Assembly: GCA_019843655.1 (NCBI GenBank)
Contig: JACDQD010000008.1
Span: forward strand, 14,728,442 to 14,792,441
Direction of reading: 5' to 3'
DNA: 64,000 nt
Origin: Lethocerus indicus
Lineage: Eukaryota; Arthropoda; Insecta; Hemiptera; Belostomatidae
Below are positions 1 through 37,270 of this stretch, piece by piece. The notes beneath the pieces were generated by a model. It ran no database searches. It saw only the letters and a program-made list of their open reading frames with translations, and was not told the origin of the DNA. The translations under genes were made by a program, and so were the position numbers. Numbering within the stretch: position 1 is the first letter of the stretch; every line of letters begins with the position of its first letter.

Positions 1-25948
<25,948 letters not shown>

Positions 25949-26061
25949 TGTTGTCTACGGGGGCTAACAACCAAGGCCGGGTCTACTGCCCGACCGCAGC
26001 CCACCTCCGCACAACATCTTGTCACCACTACCCAAGCTACCACTCCCCCGCTCCGCTCCAC
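25949..26061 (-). other. para: 5' untranslated part of exon 1
   Basis: 113 nt between the start codon and a good 3' splice site (TTTTGTCAG, 26062-26070). It is GC-richer than its surroundings. It contains one upstream ATG with its own short ORF. The presence of an acceptor implies at least one non-coding exon further up. The exact 5' boundary is inferred from the splice consensus only. Confidence 0.6.
25964..26017 (-). promoter_or_regulatory. Upstream ORF in the para leader (17 codons plus stop)
   Basis: An ATG at 26017-26015 opens a 17-codon frame that stops at TAG (25966-25964), 15 nt before the para start codon. It is in a different frame from the main ORF. If exon 1 is transcribed as drawn, every mRNA using this leader carries it, so it could limit translation or nonsense-mediated decay could act on it. 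Function is inference. Confidence 0.45.
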
Positions 26062-26199
26062 CTGACAAAACATCAATACAAAAATTAAATAAACCTATCA
26101 AGTAGATTACCGTTTCAAATAACCTTCTATAGAAATCACTCGAACGAGAATTGACTGCATTTTATATCCCTTAATACTGATTATTTAAAAGAATAAATG

Positions 26200-26516
26200 A
26201 AAAACTCTCCATGTCGGTTCGTGATGTTTCTGTTTCCTCTCGCTGGTTTGGTCTTTTGCTAGACCGGTTTCGGCTGCTCGCCATCTTCAGTAGCGGTGTT
26301 AGTCACTGTTAGCACTTCGGTTGTTTTTTGGGTATCCTCACTGCACTGTCACTTTCACATGTACTGACAGTACATGTTATTGAAGATGGCGAGCAGCCGA
26401 AACCGGTCTAGCAAAAGACCAAACCAGCGAGAGGAGACAGAAACATCACGAATCTACAGTATTCCAACCCCTCGCAGACCACAAAACAGGTATATTAAAC
26501 TAAAAACTCTCCATGT
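26200..26516 (+). mobile_element. Foldback retroposon-like element, copy A, with 15-bp target-site duplication
   Basis: Arms 26216-26292 and 26378-26454 are near-perfect inverted repeats (left arm includes GTTTGGTCTTTTGCTAGACC) around an 85-nt loop. A one-sided tail follows (26455-26501, ending ACAGGTATATTAAAC). The insertion is bracketed by the direct repeat AAAAACTCTCCATGT at 26200-26214 and 26502-26516. A duplication this long is typical of target-primed retroposition rather than cut-and-paste transposons. It lies 150 bp upstream of the exon 1 acceptor, in the 5' intron. Confidence 0.85.
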
Positions 26517-26934
26517 TTAACTTTAAATTGGAATATTTAAAGGATTTTCAAAAATAGTTCCCACGCAACTAAGAAATTAGGCTTATAGTTACACCCTAAA
26601 ATATTTAATTTTATGGGATAATTTTGCAATTAGTTAATGGTAATTTTCGCAAACACATTAAAAAAGTCATTGCGCCGAAACATTTCGATGTTATTTTAAA
26701 TTCATTTACTTAATTGTTCTTTTGTCACATGTCTCTTTGTATTTCCTCCTCGCTATGGGAGTGAACGCGACTGGCAATAGGACCCACGAAAAAATGTTCA
26801 TTATTAGAACGGCGCAGCAGGGTTTCTACTTCATGACTTCGTTGTTGCGTTACATGAAATTTTTACTGGAACATTACTCCGTCTATAATATGCAGGAGTT
26901 TGGTTATTGAGATACAGAGCAATAGATCACTCAC

Positions 26935-26992
26935 AGGATGTTCGGTCGATGACGACCTAACCTGTAGCTATCGTCATCTCCTCGGCTCCGTC
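26935..26992 (-). other. Candidate non-coding 5' exon
   Basis: A 58-nt stretch bounded on the minus strand by ACTGTTTCAG and by CCT|GTGAGT, both good matches to the splice consensus, about 0.87 kb upstream of the exon 1 acceptor. It would be a 5' untranslated exon of para. No transcript evidence; chance occurrence of such a pair in AT-rich DNA is quite possible. Confidence 0.25.
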
Positions 26993-27211
26993 CTGAAACA
27001 GTGTAAGGGCGCTCATTACAAAACAATGAATAATGCAGAATACTAATGGGAACATATATAATATAGGAAACACTTTTATATCGGCGTAACAACTATCCTA
27101 CAGCTCTGTGAAACCAGTAGTGTAGGACAACATATTTAATACGGTGGGCTTAAGTTGGAATTCCTCGATTTTACAGTTAATTTAAATGATTTTAATTGGT
27201 ACAATTTTTGG

Positions 27212-27252
27212 CCTCCTCTCGCTTGTTTGGTCAACTGGTCAGCTAGATCAGT
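27212..27252. mobile_element. Decayed single arm of the foldback family
   Basis: CCTCCTCTCGCTTGTTTGGTC resembles the first part of the arm, then the match decays. Short and solitary; assignment is tentative. Confidence 0.35.
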
Positions 27253-27972
27253 ATCCTCTCCTCACAATCGATAGTATCAATCTGGTAGTAAAATATTTTA
27301 ACGAAAATAATTTACCTATTATATACGAATTTTATAAATAATTGTGGAATTGTTTTTCTTTTTTAAATATTTGACTTATTAAACATTACGTTGTACAGCT
27401 AATCAGATCAAAATATTGAAGTACGTTAATAGGAAATGGTATATTAAAATATTTTTTGGACGGGTCTCAAAAACGATTGATTAGAATATATCACCACTCC
27501 TGGGATTTTCTGACTCTAGTTGCCTATTTGGTTAAACCTCGGTAAATTTCTGTTACTTACAAGGTATGCCCAAAAAGGAAAATAATGTTTCTTCCTTTAA
27601 TAACAATCATCCTCATCCATTATCTTGGAGACGAAATTTACAGGAATGTGTACGGACGTGTGACCCGTGTAGTAAAACGCTTTTATTGTCGGTATTTCTG
27701 TATTTTCATCATTTTATTGAGATAAAATTTGATACAAAACCTGTACACTTTAATCTATTGGAAAACTGTTGCATTATATAAATATTTTTGACTATCTATG
27801 GGAATGCTTTAGGATTTGCGACATGGATACCTTTGATAATTTGGTTTTGCGTCTATAGGAAGTTCACAGTTCAGAATTCAATATGGGAAAACAAAAGAGA
27901 AAATCGTAGCCAGTTACACATTGTACATTCACTGTAGGTGTATAAGCATTATATGTATATACATATACATAC

Positions 27973-28020
<48 letters not shown>

Positions 28021-28064
28021 CTTTTGTGAGGTTAATATGTGTATTTCGTGTGTGTGTGTGTGTG
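27973..28064. repeat. (TA)n and (TG)n compound microsatellite
   Basis: TA repeats to about 28017 followed by (TG)n at 28048-28064. Confidence 0.95.
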
Positions 28065-29204
28065 ATGTAGTTGAGAAATGACGTCATCACCGCAATGCGG
28101 CTCCCTTCCACCCGCCTCCTTCCACAACATCGATCCCCACCACGGTTCCTGAACAGAACCGTTTACTTGCACCTACATAGACAAGTAACCAAATGTTATT
28201 GCACATAGGCCAATGTCTCCGTGTTCTAATGCAGACAGGTTTTATGCAGGACGGTGCGGGAAAATCGAGCAAATAAAACATGAGTTCCCATTGCCGAGAG
28301 CGACCACTACAAAACTGTAATACATTTATGGTAGTATTTACGAGTTTCCCAACTTATCAGTTTGAAAATATGTTTTGAGACCATCAGACTTTTTCACATT
28401 TGTTTTATCATTTGAATGCACACACATTCATGAACGCCTGTCCAAACATAAGGCTAATTTTGAGAGCGAGTACATTCAGAAGAAGCAGTTAAAAAAAATA
28501 GCTTTTTATCAATTAGTTTTCCACGATATTACAAATCTTGTCCGGCCAAAAAACACATGCCTAAAGTTAGTTTACTTATTTCGTTATTTTTTTAATGCTA
28601 GAAGTGAGGAAGAGCAAAAACAAGAGGGGCATGAAAGTGTATTAACCCACTACCCAGCTCTAAAACACCACAACCTAACAAAATCATTTATTACAGCCAA
28701 AAATAATTAATAAAAACCTCCACTGAAAAAGTAAAACTATGGTATTAAGGTGCTCCGCTGGCTTGTGTACATTCGCTGATATGTTATAGTTTCTGATATT
28801 TTAAATAAACATTTCATAGAATCAGATTTTTAGTGTAATCTGTAATATATTTTTTTCGGGTAAATTCACGCATTATTAGTCAGCGGATAATTCTTAATAC
28901 TCATGTTGAATTTTAGGGGGTGCTCCCAGCGTTTGTGTGGTGGTATTAAGATCGTCGGCTTAACAGTCACTATTCTCGGCACATTCGGTTTTTTAATTTC
29001 TTTTTTGGTTACCGCTTGCAGACTTTTTGCATACAAAACGAAAACCGAAAAGGGGTAATCCAGCAAATAATTTTCACTCGAGATAATTTAGTAAGCGAAA
29101 CGTAAACTACTGATAGTCTAAGAATGCGGGTATCTTTTAAAATATCAAATATATCTAAACAGTTGTTCGGAACGGTATAAAGGGGGTGGCTAAGCTACTG
29201 CAGG

Positions 29205-29320
29205 CGGCAGGCTGTCTGTTGTTGGCATTGTTGCCGCTAGACAACAATAGAAACTTATTGGATTGTTGTCTGCCCGAGGGGCTGCGCTAATTAACAACAG
29301 AAAAGACAACATTTCTCCGG
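29205..29320. promoter_or_regulatory. Cluster of ATTGTT/AACAAT (SOX-like) motifs
   Basis: In about 110 bp I count GTTGTTGG, CATTGTTG, GACAACAATAG, GATTGTTGTC, TTAACAACAG and GACAACAT. One pair is arranged head to head (ATTGTT, 10 bp, AACAAT). HMG-box SOX factors bind ACAAT/ATTGT. A neural enhancer in the para 5' intron would fit, but that is inference. Confidence 0.35.
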
Positions 29321-30591
29321 CCCCTGGGGCCTGTTTCCAATTCCTGTTGTTCTTTCTAGTTTTTCTTTTTTCCTCCTTCCTCGTGGCTATTCTTTTTTGT
29401 CTTTTAATTTGTTGTTGTGGGCCACCCCCGCCCCGCCCCAGCCCCTATTGTTGTTGTAGGCTCTCCTTCAACAGTCCCACCTTAAGAATATAAAACGGCG
29501 AAAATTGAAAATAAGTAAGGAGGAGAATATTTGACGTGGCCGGTTAAAAGAGGAAACACGAGGGATTATATTTGTTGGAGTTAAAATATAATATTTTATT
29601 CTTTCGTTGGAGGACTAAGGAGCCTATTAAAACACGAACGATACCTCTCGTTGGAGAGAATGTGCAATCCTAAATTTATTTTTTAATAACATACAGAAAT
29701 ATCTCCACAAGTATCCAACTCATTGAACCTTGTAGTGAAAAGGAATTAAAAAGCTAACTTCTAACTTATAGCATTCGATGGCTCAATAAAGAAAATGTAC
29801 TACTCAAACAAAAAATAAAAAGGTGTAATAAACAACTTACTTCATTCGATGAGTTATAAAATTGAAAGAAAAGTGTACATATCAGTTTATACTTGCGTAA
29901 TAAGGATCACTATATTACTAGCGGAATGTTACTAACGAGTTTACACTTAAGGGCAGAAGATTGGGGAATCCATGTAATGTGAAGTTATGTTTCCCTACTA
30001 CTCTAATGACAAAATGTTAGTGACTATTGTGAAAAGAGTAATTTATTAATGAACAAATTACTCCATTATATTTAAAGACTAACTCTGATAGATGCCTGTA
30101 TCAGTCTTCCACAAATATTAAAACGGGATTAAGGGCTGATTACGAGGTATAAATTAATTCCCACTGAATTTCCGAATTCGATACAGTTCTTGGGCCCTTT
30201 TATCTTAGGCTTGTACGCTATTAAAATAAAAAATGTTTGACCGAATACAATTTTCATGATGATTGAATGAACACGTTTGATATGTGATAGATCTGATGAC
30301 GGAACATGTTTCCAACTCGTTTTCACGTATTATATATTGGTCCATTATTGTTATTCATTAACATTATGCAGGACATGGAGGTTTGCACCTTACAGCCTGT
30401 TTTTGTACTGAATTTTTATCTACTACCATTAACGATTAGGCGTAAACAGAAACCCACGAAATCTACGGTAAACAGAAATCCTTGTACTTATATAACACGT
30501 AAGGTAAGAAGAATAGCAGTCCCTCGCATTAATATAGCAATGTTTATGCAATATAGTCTTGCCGCGAGATTTCTATTGTACCAAAGATTCT

Positions 30592-30619
30592 AAAGTAGGT
30601 AATTCGGATTACCTACTTT
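30592..30619. repeat. Perfect 12-bp inverted repeat with 4-nt loop
   Basis: AAAGTAGGTAAT and ATTACCTACTTT flank TCGG. The hairpin is perfect and stands alone; no gene ends next to it. It may simply be a chance palindrome or a binding site for a dimeric factor. Confidence 0.7.
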
Positions 30620-31559
30620 AATTACTGACGTATACAGCCAATATCTAACTTGTGCACTGATACCGGTAATGCAATACGGTACGAAGTAGTTCGAATCCGT
30701 AGTACGAATCCGTTTCTCGATTTCTTTCAAACAATAAAAACATGGAAAGTTGCATGCCAATACACTTCGGTAAGGTTCGGAATATTTCGTTCCATTTCGG
30801 AATATCGCTTATTTTTTTAGTTACTATTTTTTTCATTTCTACGATTTCTTAAAAATAGTGATTTTTTAATACGTCTATTAATCATTGGTGTTCTTACCAT
30901 TATTAATTACCATTAATTATTGGTGTACTAATAATGTCATAACAAATAGAATAGGAAAATACATATGATTTAGAATAATCTTTCTGAAATGAAACATTAA
31001 CTTTTCTTAGCAATACATTTGTTGCGATTCATATTCATATTATATGGTATAATACTATTTGTTGTCAACAGGTTAATCTAGTTACATAGTAATAACTTAT
31101 CAAAGATTAACTGTGTAATTAGCAAACGAGCAGGGAGCTACAGGGGCTATTACATTAAAATTCTAGTGTTACTAGGTAACCTATCCAAGACATAACTGAT
31201 TTCCTCTAAATGCTAATTAAAATGCCAAGAAGCCGAACCCACGGCAATACTTGCATTAATTGAAGTTACTCTGATTGTACTGTCCCACTTTAGGAATAAC
31301 ATAAGGATGTTATTACTAAGTGTGACTTCAATAGATCGAAGCAAATAGCAGTCAGAATTATTATGGGTATTATAGCATGATTTATTTATTTACGATAATA
31401 TTAAATCGTTTGCTGGATATTTGTTTACTGTTCGTAGGAGCTTAATTTGGAAAAGAGGATACTATAGTTTACGTACGCTATACTTTAAAGAGTGGAACCA
31501 CTTTTACACAAAAGATCCCAAGGGGATCCATTTTTGTAGGTTGCGATGGACCCGCTATC

Positions 31560-31900
31560 GGAACTAGATCCGTAGGCGGATCTCCTTCCGTTTCAGCCGG
31601 GTCACGTGGGAGACTAAATCGGCCTTTGAAGACTCGGTCGATGGATGTCCGGGGTTGGGGGTTCGTCGGTGAGGAAAATAGAGCGAGAAAGAGACAGAGA
31701 GAAAGAGAGGGGGAGAGAGAGAGTGAGAGAGAGAGAGAAAGAGAGAGAGAGGGGGAGGGAGAGAGGGAGGAGGTACTGTCCCAATATTTGATGGAATATC
31801 GCAGTTGGGTTGCCAAGGCGACGGTAGGGCCACCGCCAGTGACGTCATTCAGGACTCGCAGCCCCCGCCTCTTATGTACGATTCATTATGCCCGAATATC
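31560..31900. promoter_or_regulatory. GC-richer island with GA tract and palindromic CRE
   Basis: GA-repeat DNA at about 31680-31772 is followed by TGACGTCA (31840-31847), a perfect cAMP-response-element palindrome, in locally GC-rich sequence. GAGA repeats are binding sites for GAGA-factor-type proteins in flies. The open frames here are simple Arg/Glu or Ser/Leu products of the repeat. Role as an intronic enhancer is inference. Confidence 0.4.
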
Positions 31901-32265
31901 CACGACCTCTCTCTGTATCTCTCCTGCCCCACTTGTCATTCTACTCCAACTTCTAATTACTTTCTACAGTCTGGCCGTACAACAAAAGAACATATTTATT
32001 TGTACTATTCTTTTAATATACAAATATACGACCATGAATGGCCGACAATTCTATAGGGCTTAGGCCCGTCAGTAAAACAGGTGTTTCGATTAAAAAACGT
32101 AATCAGATAGAGTGGGTGGTGTCAACATTTCGAACATACTGTCAATTACTTGCAGATGTCATTAGCATTTCCTACGTAACGAGATTCTAATATGTATAAA
32201 ACAATCAAAACCTCTTAGATAATCATATAATTTAGAGCGTTTGTACTTCATTCAATTTTACGGCC

Positions 32266-32320
32266 CAATTCGCCTATTAGCTTTTAAGCTAGACCGGCTT
32301 TGTCTAATATTCTTCAGAAT
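32266..32320. mobile_element. Decayed single arm of the foldback family
   Basis: TTCGCCTATTAGCTTTTAAG leads into CTAGACCGGCTTTGTC and ends with TTCTTCAG, in the same order as the arm of the young copies. Diverged, solitary half copy. Confidence 0.4.
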
Positions 32321-32618
32321 CAAACTTCAGGTTTTGGGTTTTAAAACGTATCAAAAGGTGTATGTAGTCAACATAATTTGTAAACAAATGGTTCTGTATC
32401 TAAATAAGTAACTCCCTAATTCTCTAATTGGTTTGGAGAAGTCTAGTACGAGAGAATGCCGAAAAATCGTTTGATACTGATGACAGTGGGAAGCCAATTA
32501 GCTGCATATATGTATATATATAATACTCAACAAGGAGGACCAAATAAGCCAGTAATCGGACAATTGATATTATGTTTGTGTAGTTCTTCATTTAAGAGCT
32601 TTATACGTACGAGCCCGA

Positions 32619-32712
32619 GGAGCGCCTTAATTTTATTGATACTAGGCCCGCAACGCAAATGTGCCTGCACGGTTATGTATAAGGGTAGCGCCGTTAGAAT
32701 TCATCGCATTTA
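32619..32712 (+). repeat. Dispersed repeat family 2, copy 1
   Basis: Contains TATTGATACTAGGCCCGCAA, then a stretch ending GTAGCGCCGTTAGAATTCAT, shared in order with copies near 35.35 kb and (inverted) 39.4 kb. About 95 bp, begins AGGAGCGCCTTAA. No coding capacity. Confidence 0.65.
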
Positions 32713-34436
32713 TTTCACAGTACGTAATAATTATATATTTTGGTAAATGTGTAGATATCAATTAAGTTTTAATCCTACAATTCGGTCCTTTCCATAAAAT
32801 GAGGTAGGCCTTGGCAAAGACAAGACGTAACTGGAAAGAGTGTCGAATGTATGTTCGAATGTGTGTAATCTGTTTTAAAGGGCCAACACTATAAGAGTAG
32901 ACGAATGTTCTCGGTCCGATTCTTTAAGCGCAGGAACGTTTCCATTAATTCCCAATATGAACTAGAATACTGAAGAATCGTTATATGAACTCGAATACTG
33001 GATAAATCAAATATTGAAATTCATATTTTGATAGCAAACGATTACACGTAACAGGATAATACAAAAACCCCAATCATGTACGGACAAGCTTCTCAAACAA
33101 TAAATTAAATAGGATTCAAAAGGTAAGTTGGTGATTTTATTACTGAACCGATAGCTGCCGGGGCTATACACGAACTGAATAATGAAACAGGACCAGATAG
33201 GCGGAAAGAATGACTGTATTAACTTTAATTAAGAGGCATAAATAAAACTGGAAATTACATCACGATGGAGGAATATAAGAGTTATTGCATTACATTTGGA
33301 AGATTGAAAACAGGGGGAATAATTTTGTTGAAAACCACGTGAAAAATGAGTTAGAATTGAGTATAAAATGTTTCAGAACAATTAGTTAATATCATTTAAT
33401 CCAATTACATGTAATTATGTACGATTACATACGGCAGTTTAATTTAATAAGAGGAGTTGAGAATAAGTTATTGTATACCCGTGGAAACTAGGCCAAAAGG
33501 ACAAAGTGACAGGTTTTACGGACTGAAGGTTTTCTGTTGGAAAAATGTTTACTACATCATTTAATTAATGACCGTACTTGCACTTGTTCGTTTTTAGATT
33601 ATTTTTGACCATAATTAAATTAGCGTTTTATAATATCAATCGAACACAAGTAATACACGAATAATTGTTATGCAAAACGTATTTCCTTATAACGTGGCCT
33701 CATGCATAAAACAGGGACTCATGAATACAAGCTAATGTTAAAATTCTCTCTACCTTCACCAAATACTAAAGTGGTTCAGTCCATTTTTTTATCTGGGCGG
33801 AAAATAAATCTACAAAAAAATTAAGAACTAGTAGTTTCCCAACCGTTTGGACTATTCTATATTCATTGCTTCACGACTGTAGCCAATATTATGGAACCTA
33901 TGACTGACAGTTATTGTCACATTATTCCTATTCGGCTCTGGTATCGTTCCTTTATCCATTCCATTTTGTTTTGAAACTCAGGCTTTCTCATATGGCCGGA
34001 CATGGAATCATTTCCTCTCAACAATTCTCCCAAAACTTTAGAGCGCCCTTTTCGGCGACGGTAACACAGGTGTGTATTGTTGTTGCCGGCTTAGCACTTG
34101 CGAGGGCTGCAGTGTAGTGCAATATGTCGGCCACTAATTGTTCTCTATGTGCAGTATTTAATTTTAGTTGGGTCGCAGGCTCCAAACACACTGGGGATTC
34201 GCAACGTTTCCAACGTTAGTTCCCAGCTATAAAATTATGTTACTGGTACCGATTTGCATGCCTAATGTCCACATCCGACCGTAATCAGTCAAATCAGTGA
34301 AGTCGACGTTCAGAATTACCATCTAAAAAATCGGCTTAAAAATATATTTGTATTGATACCGGTGTCATTGTCTGCGTATTTTCAGTTATTCATTCGGTTA
34401 TAATTAATAGTAAACGATGAATAAATTCAGAACACC

Positions 34437-34545
34437 AGTTTTGTGGTCCGCGAGGATTTTCGAAATATTGTAGTTTTCTCAATAGTTGTCTCCTTTCACT
34501 GGTTTGGTCTTTTGTTAGACTGGTTTCGACGGAATATCGAGGAGA
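34437..34545 (-). mobile_element. Diverged half copy of the foldback family (tail plus one arm)
   Basis: In minus orientation the tail (TTTTGTGGTCCGCGAGG) is followed by one arm (GGTTTGGTCTTTTGTTAGAC), aligned with copies A and B with scattered substitutions. The second arm and loop are absent. It shows that tail plus adjoining arm is a real end of the element. Confidence 0.7.
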
Positions 34546-34639
34546 CTGCGAAGAATAAACAGGTGCGATTAGTGCCAAAAAATGAATTAAAAGAATTTAA
34601 TTTATTAAAACCTGTACGGCGGCCTAATTACAGTTAATA

Positions 34640-35080
34640 CGTAAAATGGAAACAGCCCGCCGCCCCACCAAACGCCACAAGCATGGCGTGGGTCGGTCAC
34701 CGCTATCCGCGTGTATTATCGCGTCACGCGAAGATCCCAGGCCCGAGATATATGCGCCGGCACGCACTTCAATAATACAACAATCGATAATAAATAGGAC
34801 ACACCGGAGCGCCGACTCCAGGGCTTTTGTTCCCAAGGCTCGCATAAAAGGCCGCCGATTTTTAATTTTCTCTCTCCCTCCCTCTCACTCTCTCTCGCTC
34901 TCTCTCAAACTACGACAACATTATTGGGAGCTCCGTTTTGCCGCATAATAGCGGGCGGAGGGGCGGGGCCCCAGTCTGAAATATCGCGATTTCCTTTCGT
35001 TTACAGCCGCACGCTGTATTTGCCGCGAAACGGGCGCCATAATTGCCCGGTCAAATTTAAACTTCGATTTTCCGCGAAAG
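34640..35080. promoter_or_regulatory. GC-rich island with CT tract
   Basis: About 440 bp of CpG-containing sequence (for example GGCGGAGGGGCGGGGCCCC at about 34954-34972) with a CT tract at 34869-34906 and an ATAAAAG motif near 34844. It stands out sharply from AT-rich flanks. Candidate regulatory element; no protein supported. Confidence 0.35.
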
Positions 35081-35345
35081 GAAAAAGGTTAGCCCTGCTC
35101 TACGTTTTCATTATTCCGTATATAACCTGCTCATTCTGTAACAACCTCGGTAATAACTAATTATTTTATACACTAGTTATACTAAAAGAGGTCTCGGATC
35201 CTAAGATTTTTAATACAAACTGAAAGTCATTGGCGACAGTTTGGCCTGGAATTCGAGGGGCAGTAAATCCATAGTTTGTGGAATATTTAATGGCACAAGT
35301 GAAATTTGCAACTAATAGAACGCTACACGTAAGATAAGTGTATCT

Positions 35346-35426
35346 CCTTAATTTATTGATACTAGGCCCGCACCACAGCTGAGTAGTCAGTCATGTCTAT
35401 CGGTCGCGCCGTTAGAATTCATTGAT
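35346..35426 (+). repeat. Dispersed repeat family 2, copy 2
   Basis: TTTATTGATACTAGGCCCGC at its start and CGCGCCGTTAGAATTCATTG at its end are nearly identical to copy 1, with a diverged middle. Identity is concentrated at the two ends. Confidence 0.65.
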
Positions 35427-36859
35427 AGCGATATTCGGAATGTTTTATATTTTCAACCAAATAATAACATTTCGTTAGCTCATTGGCATAATGCAAAAAT
35501 AGGAAACAGTAACAAAATTCGCAGTTTATTGTATTGTTTGATGTTAAAGTATTGAATTAATTTAACACTGATGGCTACTCAGATATGTCCTTAATCGGGA
35601 AACGGGGATGTATTTTAAATCAGAAAACTGGAAGCGCCTGTAATTTTCTGGGAATTCAGTTGAAAATGCTACTACCTTTACACTCAAATTAGTTTAATAT
35701 AGCTAATATATTTCGCAAACTCAAAATTTGTAATTATAGCGCCTTTAAAAGTGATATTCCGTATTCACTACAATACCCTACCAATAAATAGTAGGAACGA
35801 TATCACAATGATAATAAGAATCTAATATAATAGCTGAACAACGAAATAAGGACGGACGAATATTTTGTGGTACTTCTCCGACTGCCAATATTCATAAAAA
35901 TGAATTATTGTTTTCAAACTCTCAAAATGATCATTTAAATACACTTATTTCAATAATTTATTTAAAGGCTGTTCGAGTTTTATGACCACCGCTGTTCATT
36001 TGTACTGGTTGAGCCATACGTCAATACAGCATTTTCAGTCTAATGCAAGTCAAGTACAGTTCGTGCAAATCACCCGTTGCAACAGACCTATGTGTACGTT
36101 TCACGACACACAATCACACCATCTAGAGGATCGATGAACTAATGGGAGAACTTTAGTTAGGTTAGGTTTAGTACAAAATTAGCTGTTCTAGTGTTAGTTG
36201 TGAATGCTGAAAGTTCAAGGGGAATAATGCTCGTGTGGTCACAGAACCTGAGCAGGGCTGACCGCGGTTTCCCTCTCGAATATCAGAAATCAATTAGAAT
36301 TAGTTAGAAAGTAACTTACTATATCCAGTATACTGATTACCCTTGTTGTACAGACGCATACGTGAAAATAAAAATTTTCAGGGAAAAACCGATGTAAACG
36401 CGATGTGGTCTAGCTAAAAATCGAACACAGAATACCCAGAAAACTACAGTAACACAAGCCCTCGCAGGCCTACCTAGCCCTTCCTAGGTGGAATAGGATT
36501 TATCATCGGTTACTATTACCTATGACCGAACAAATGAACTATTTCAGCATAAGAGACAATAATGCAAGTATCAATACAAATATAAATTTAGTTTAGTATA
36601 TATGTAAATATAAAGTGCATAAATATAAATATAAGCCATTTTTTTTTAATAGTAATTCTGAGCGATCGGCATGACTGAACATGATACAGAAATGAAGTTT
36701 GTCATCTGTATTTCAGCCCGTTTTTATTTAATGTATTACGGTTAGATATGACGAGTAAACTATGGTTTCCTCTAGACACCTCCTGACGCCTGCATCAAAA
36801 CCGTTTGGCCGCGACGCAAAATTACACCTTAAAAATAAAATTGCCCTCCGAAATCCACT

Positions 36860-37270
36860 GAAAATTGTCCGGCAATTTCGCTAAGAGATCGCTGGTAAAA
36901 TTGTCGATCGTCCAGATTCAGGGGGCAACAGGAGAGAGAGAGCGAGAGAGAGAGAGAGGAGGAGAAAGGAAAGTGGAAAGGTTAGAAGGGGGAATGGAGA
37001 AAGGGGATTGTAAGAGGGAGGAAGTGAGAGTGCGAGCGAGGTCAGAGCGGCACGCCATGTACTGGCGCCGCCCCCGTTATTGTGGCGCGCGTGGCCCCAC
37101 TCTTATTGTCCATGGAAATTTAGGCTGCCAAGGTAAAACGTGATAAAAATTCGCACGCTCCGTTGACTAACCGCCATTCGATTTTTCCCTTGAGCAGGAC
37201 GGAATTGGAATTCTCACCGTTAGCGCTCGAAACGGCGCTCCAACGGAGCTTGGAATATCCTTCGCAAACA
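36860..37270. promoter_or_regulatory. GC-rich island with GA tract
   Basis: GA tract at about 36930-36962 followed by purine-rich sequence to 37030, then GC-rich DNA with two TTATTGT motifs (near 37077 and 37102). Same composition pattern as the islands at 31.6, 41.5 and 49.2 kb. Candidate regulatory element only. Confidence 0.35.

Larger units (their letters stand above)
26517..31559. other. Non-coding stretch, 5' intron of para (inferred)
   Basis: Apart from the SOX-like cluster, hairpin, microsatellite and decayed arm listed separately, I see nothing. A plus-strand frame of 111 codons at 28375-28710 matches no family I know and is AT-rich. Confidence 0.5.
31901..36859. other. Non-coding stretch, 5' intron of para (inferred)
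   Basis: Contains the family 2 repeats, decayed foldback arms and one GC-rich island listed separately. Nothing else recognised. Confidence 0.5.

Noticed and set aside
28375..28710. Plus-strand 111-codon frame
   Set aside because: No repeats, but also no recognisable motif, codon pattern or splice context; likely chance in AT-rich DNA.
31478..32063. Frames of 94-145 codons on both strands
   Set aside because: Most of each is simple repeat; the ends are not recognisable protein.
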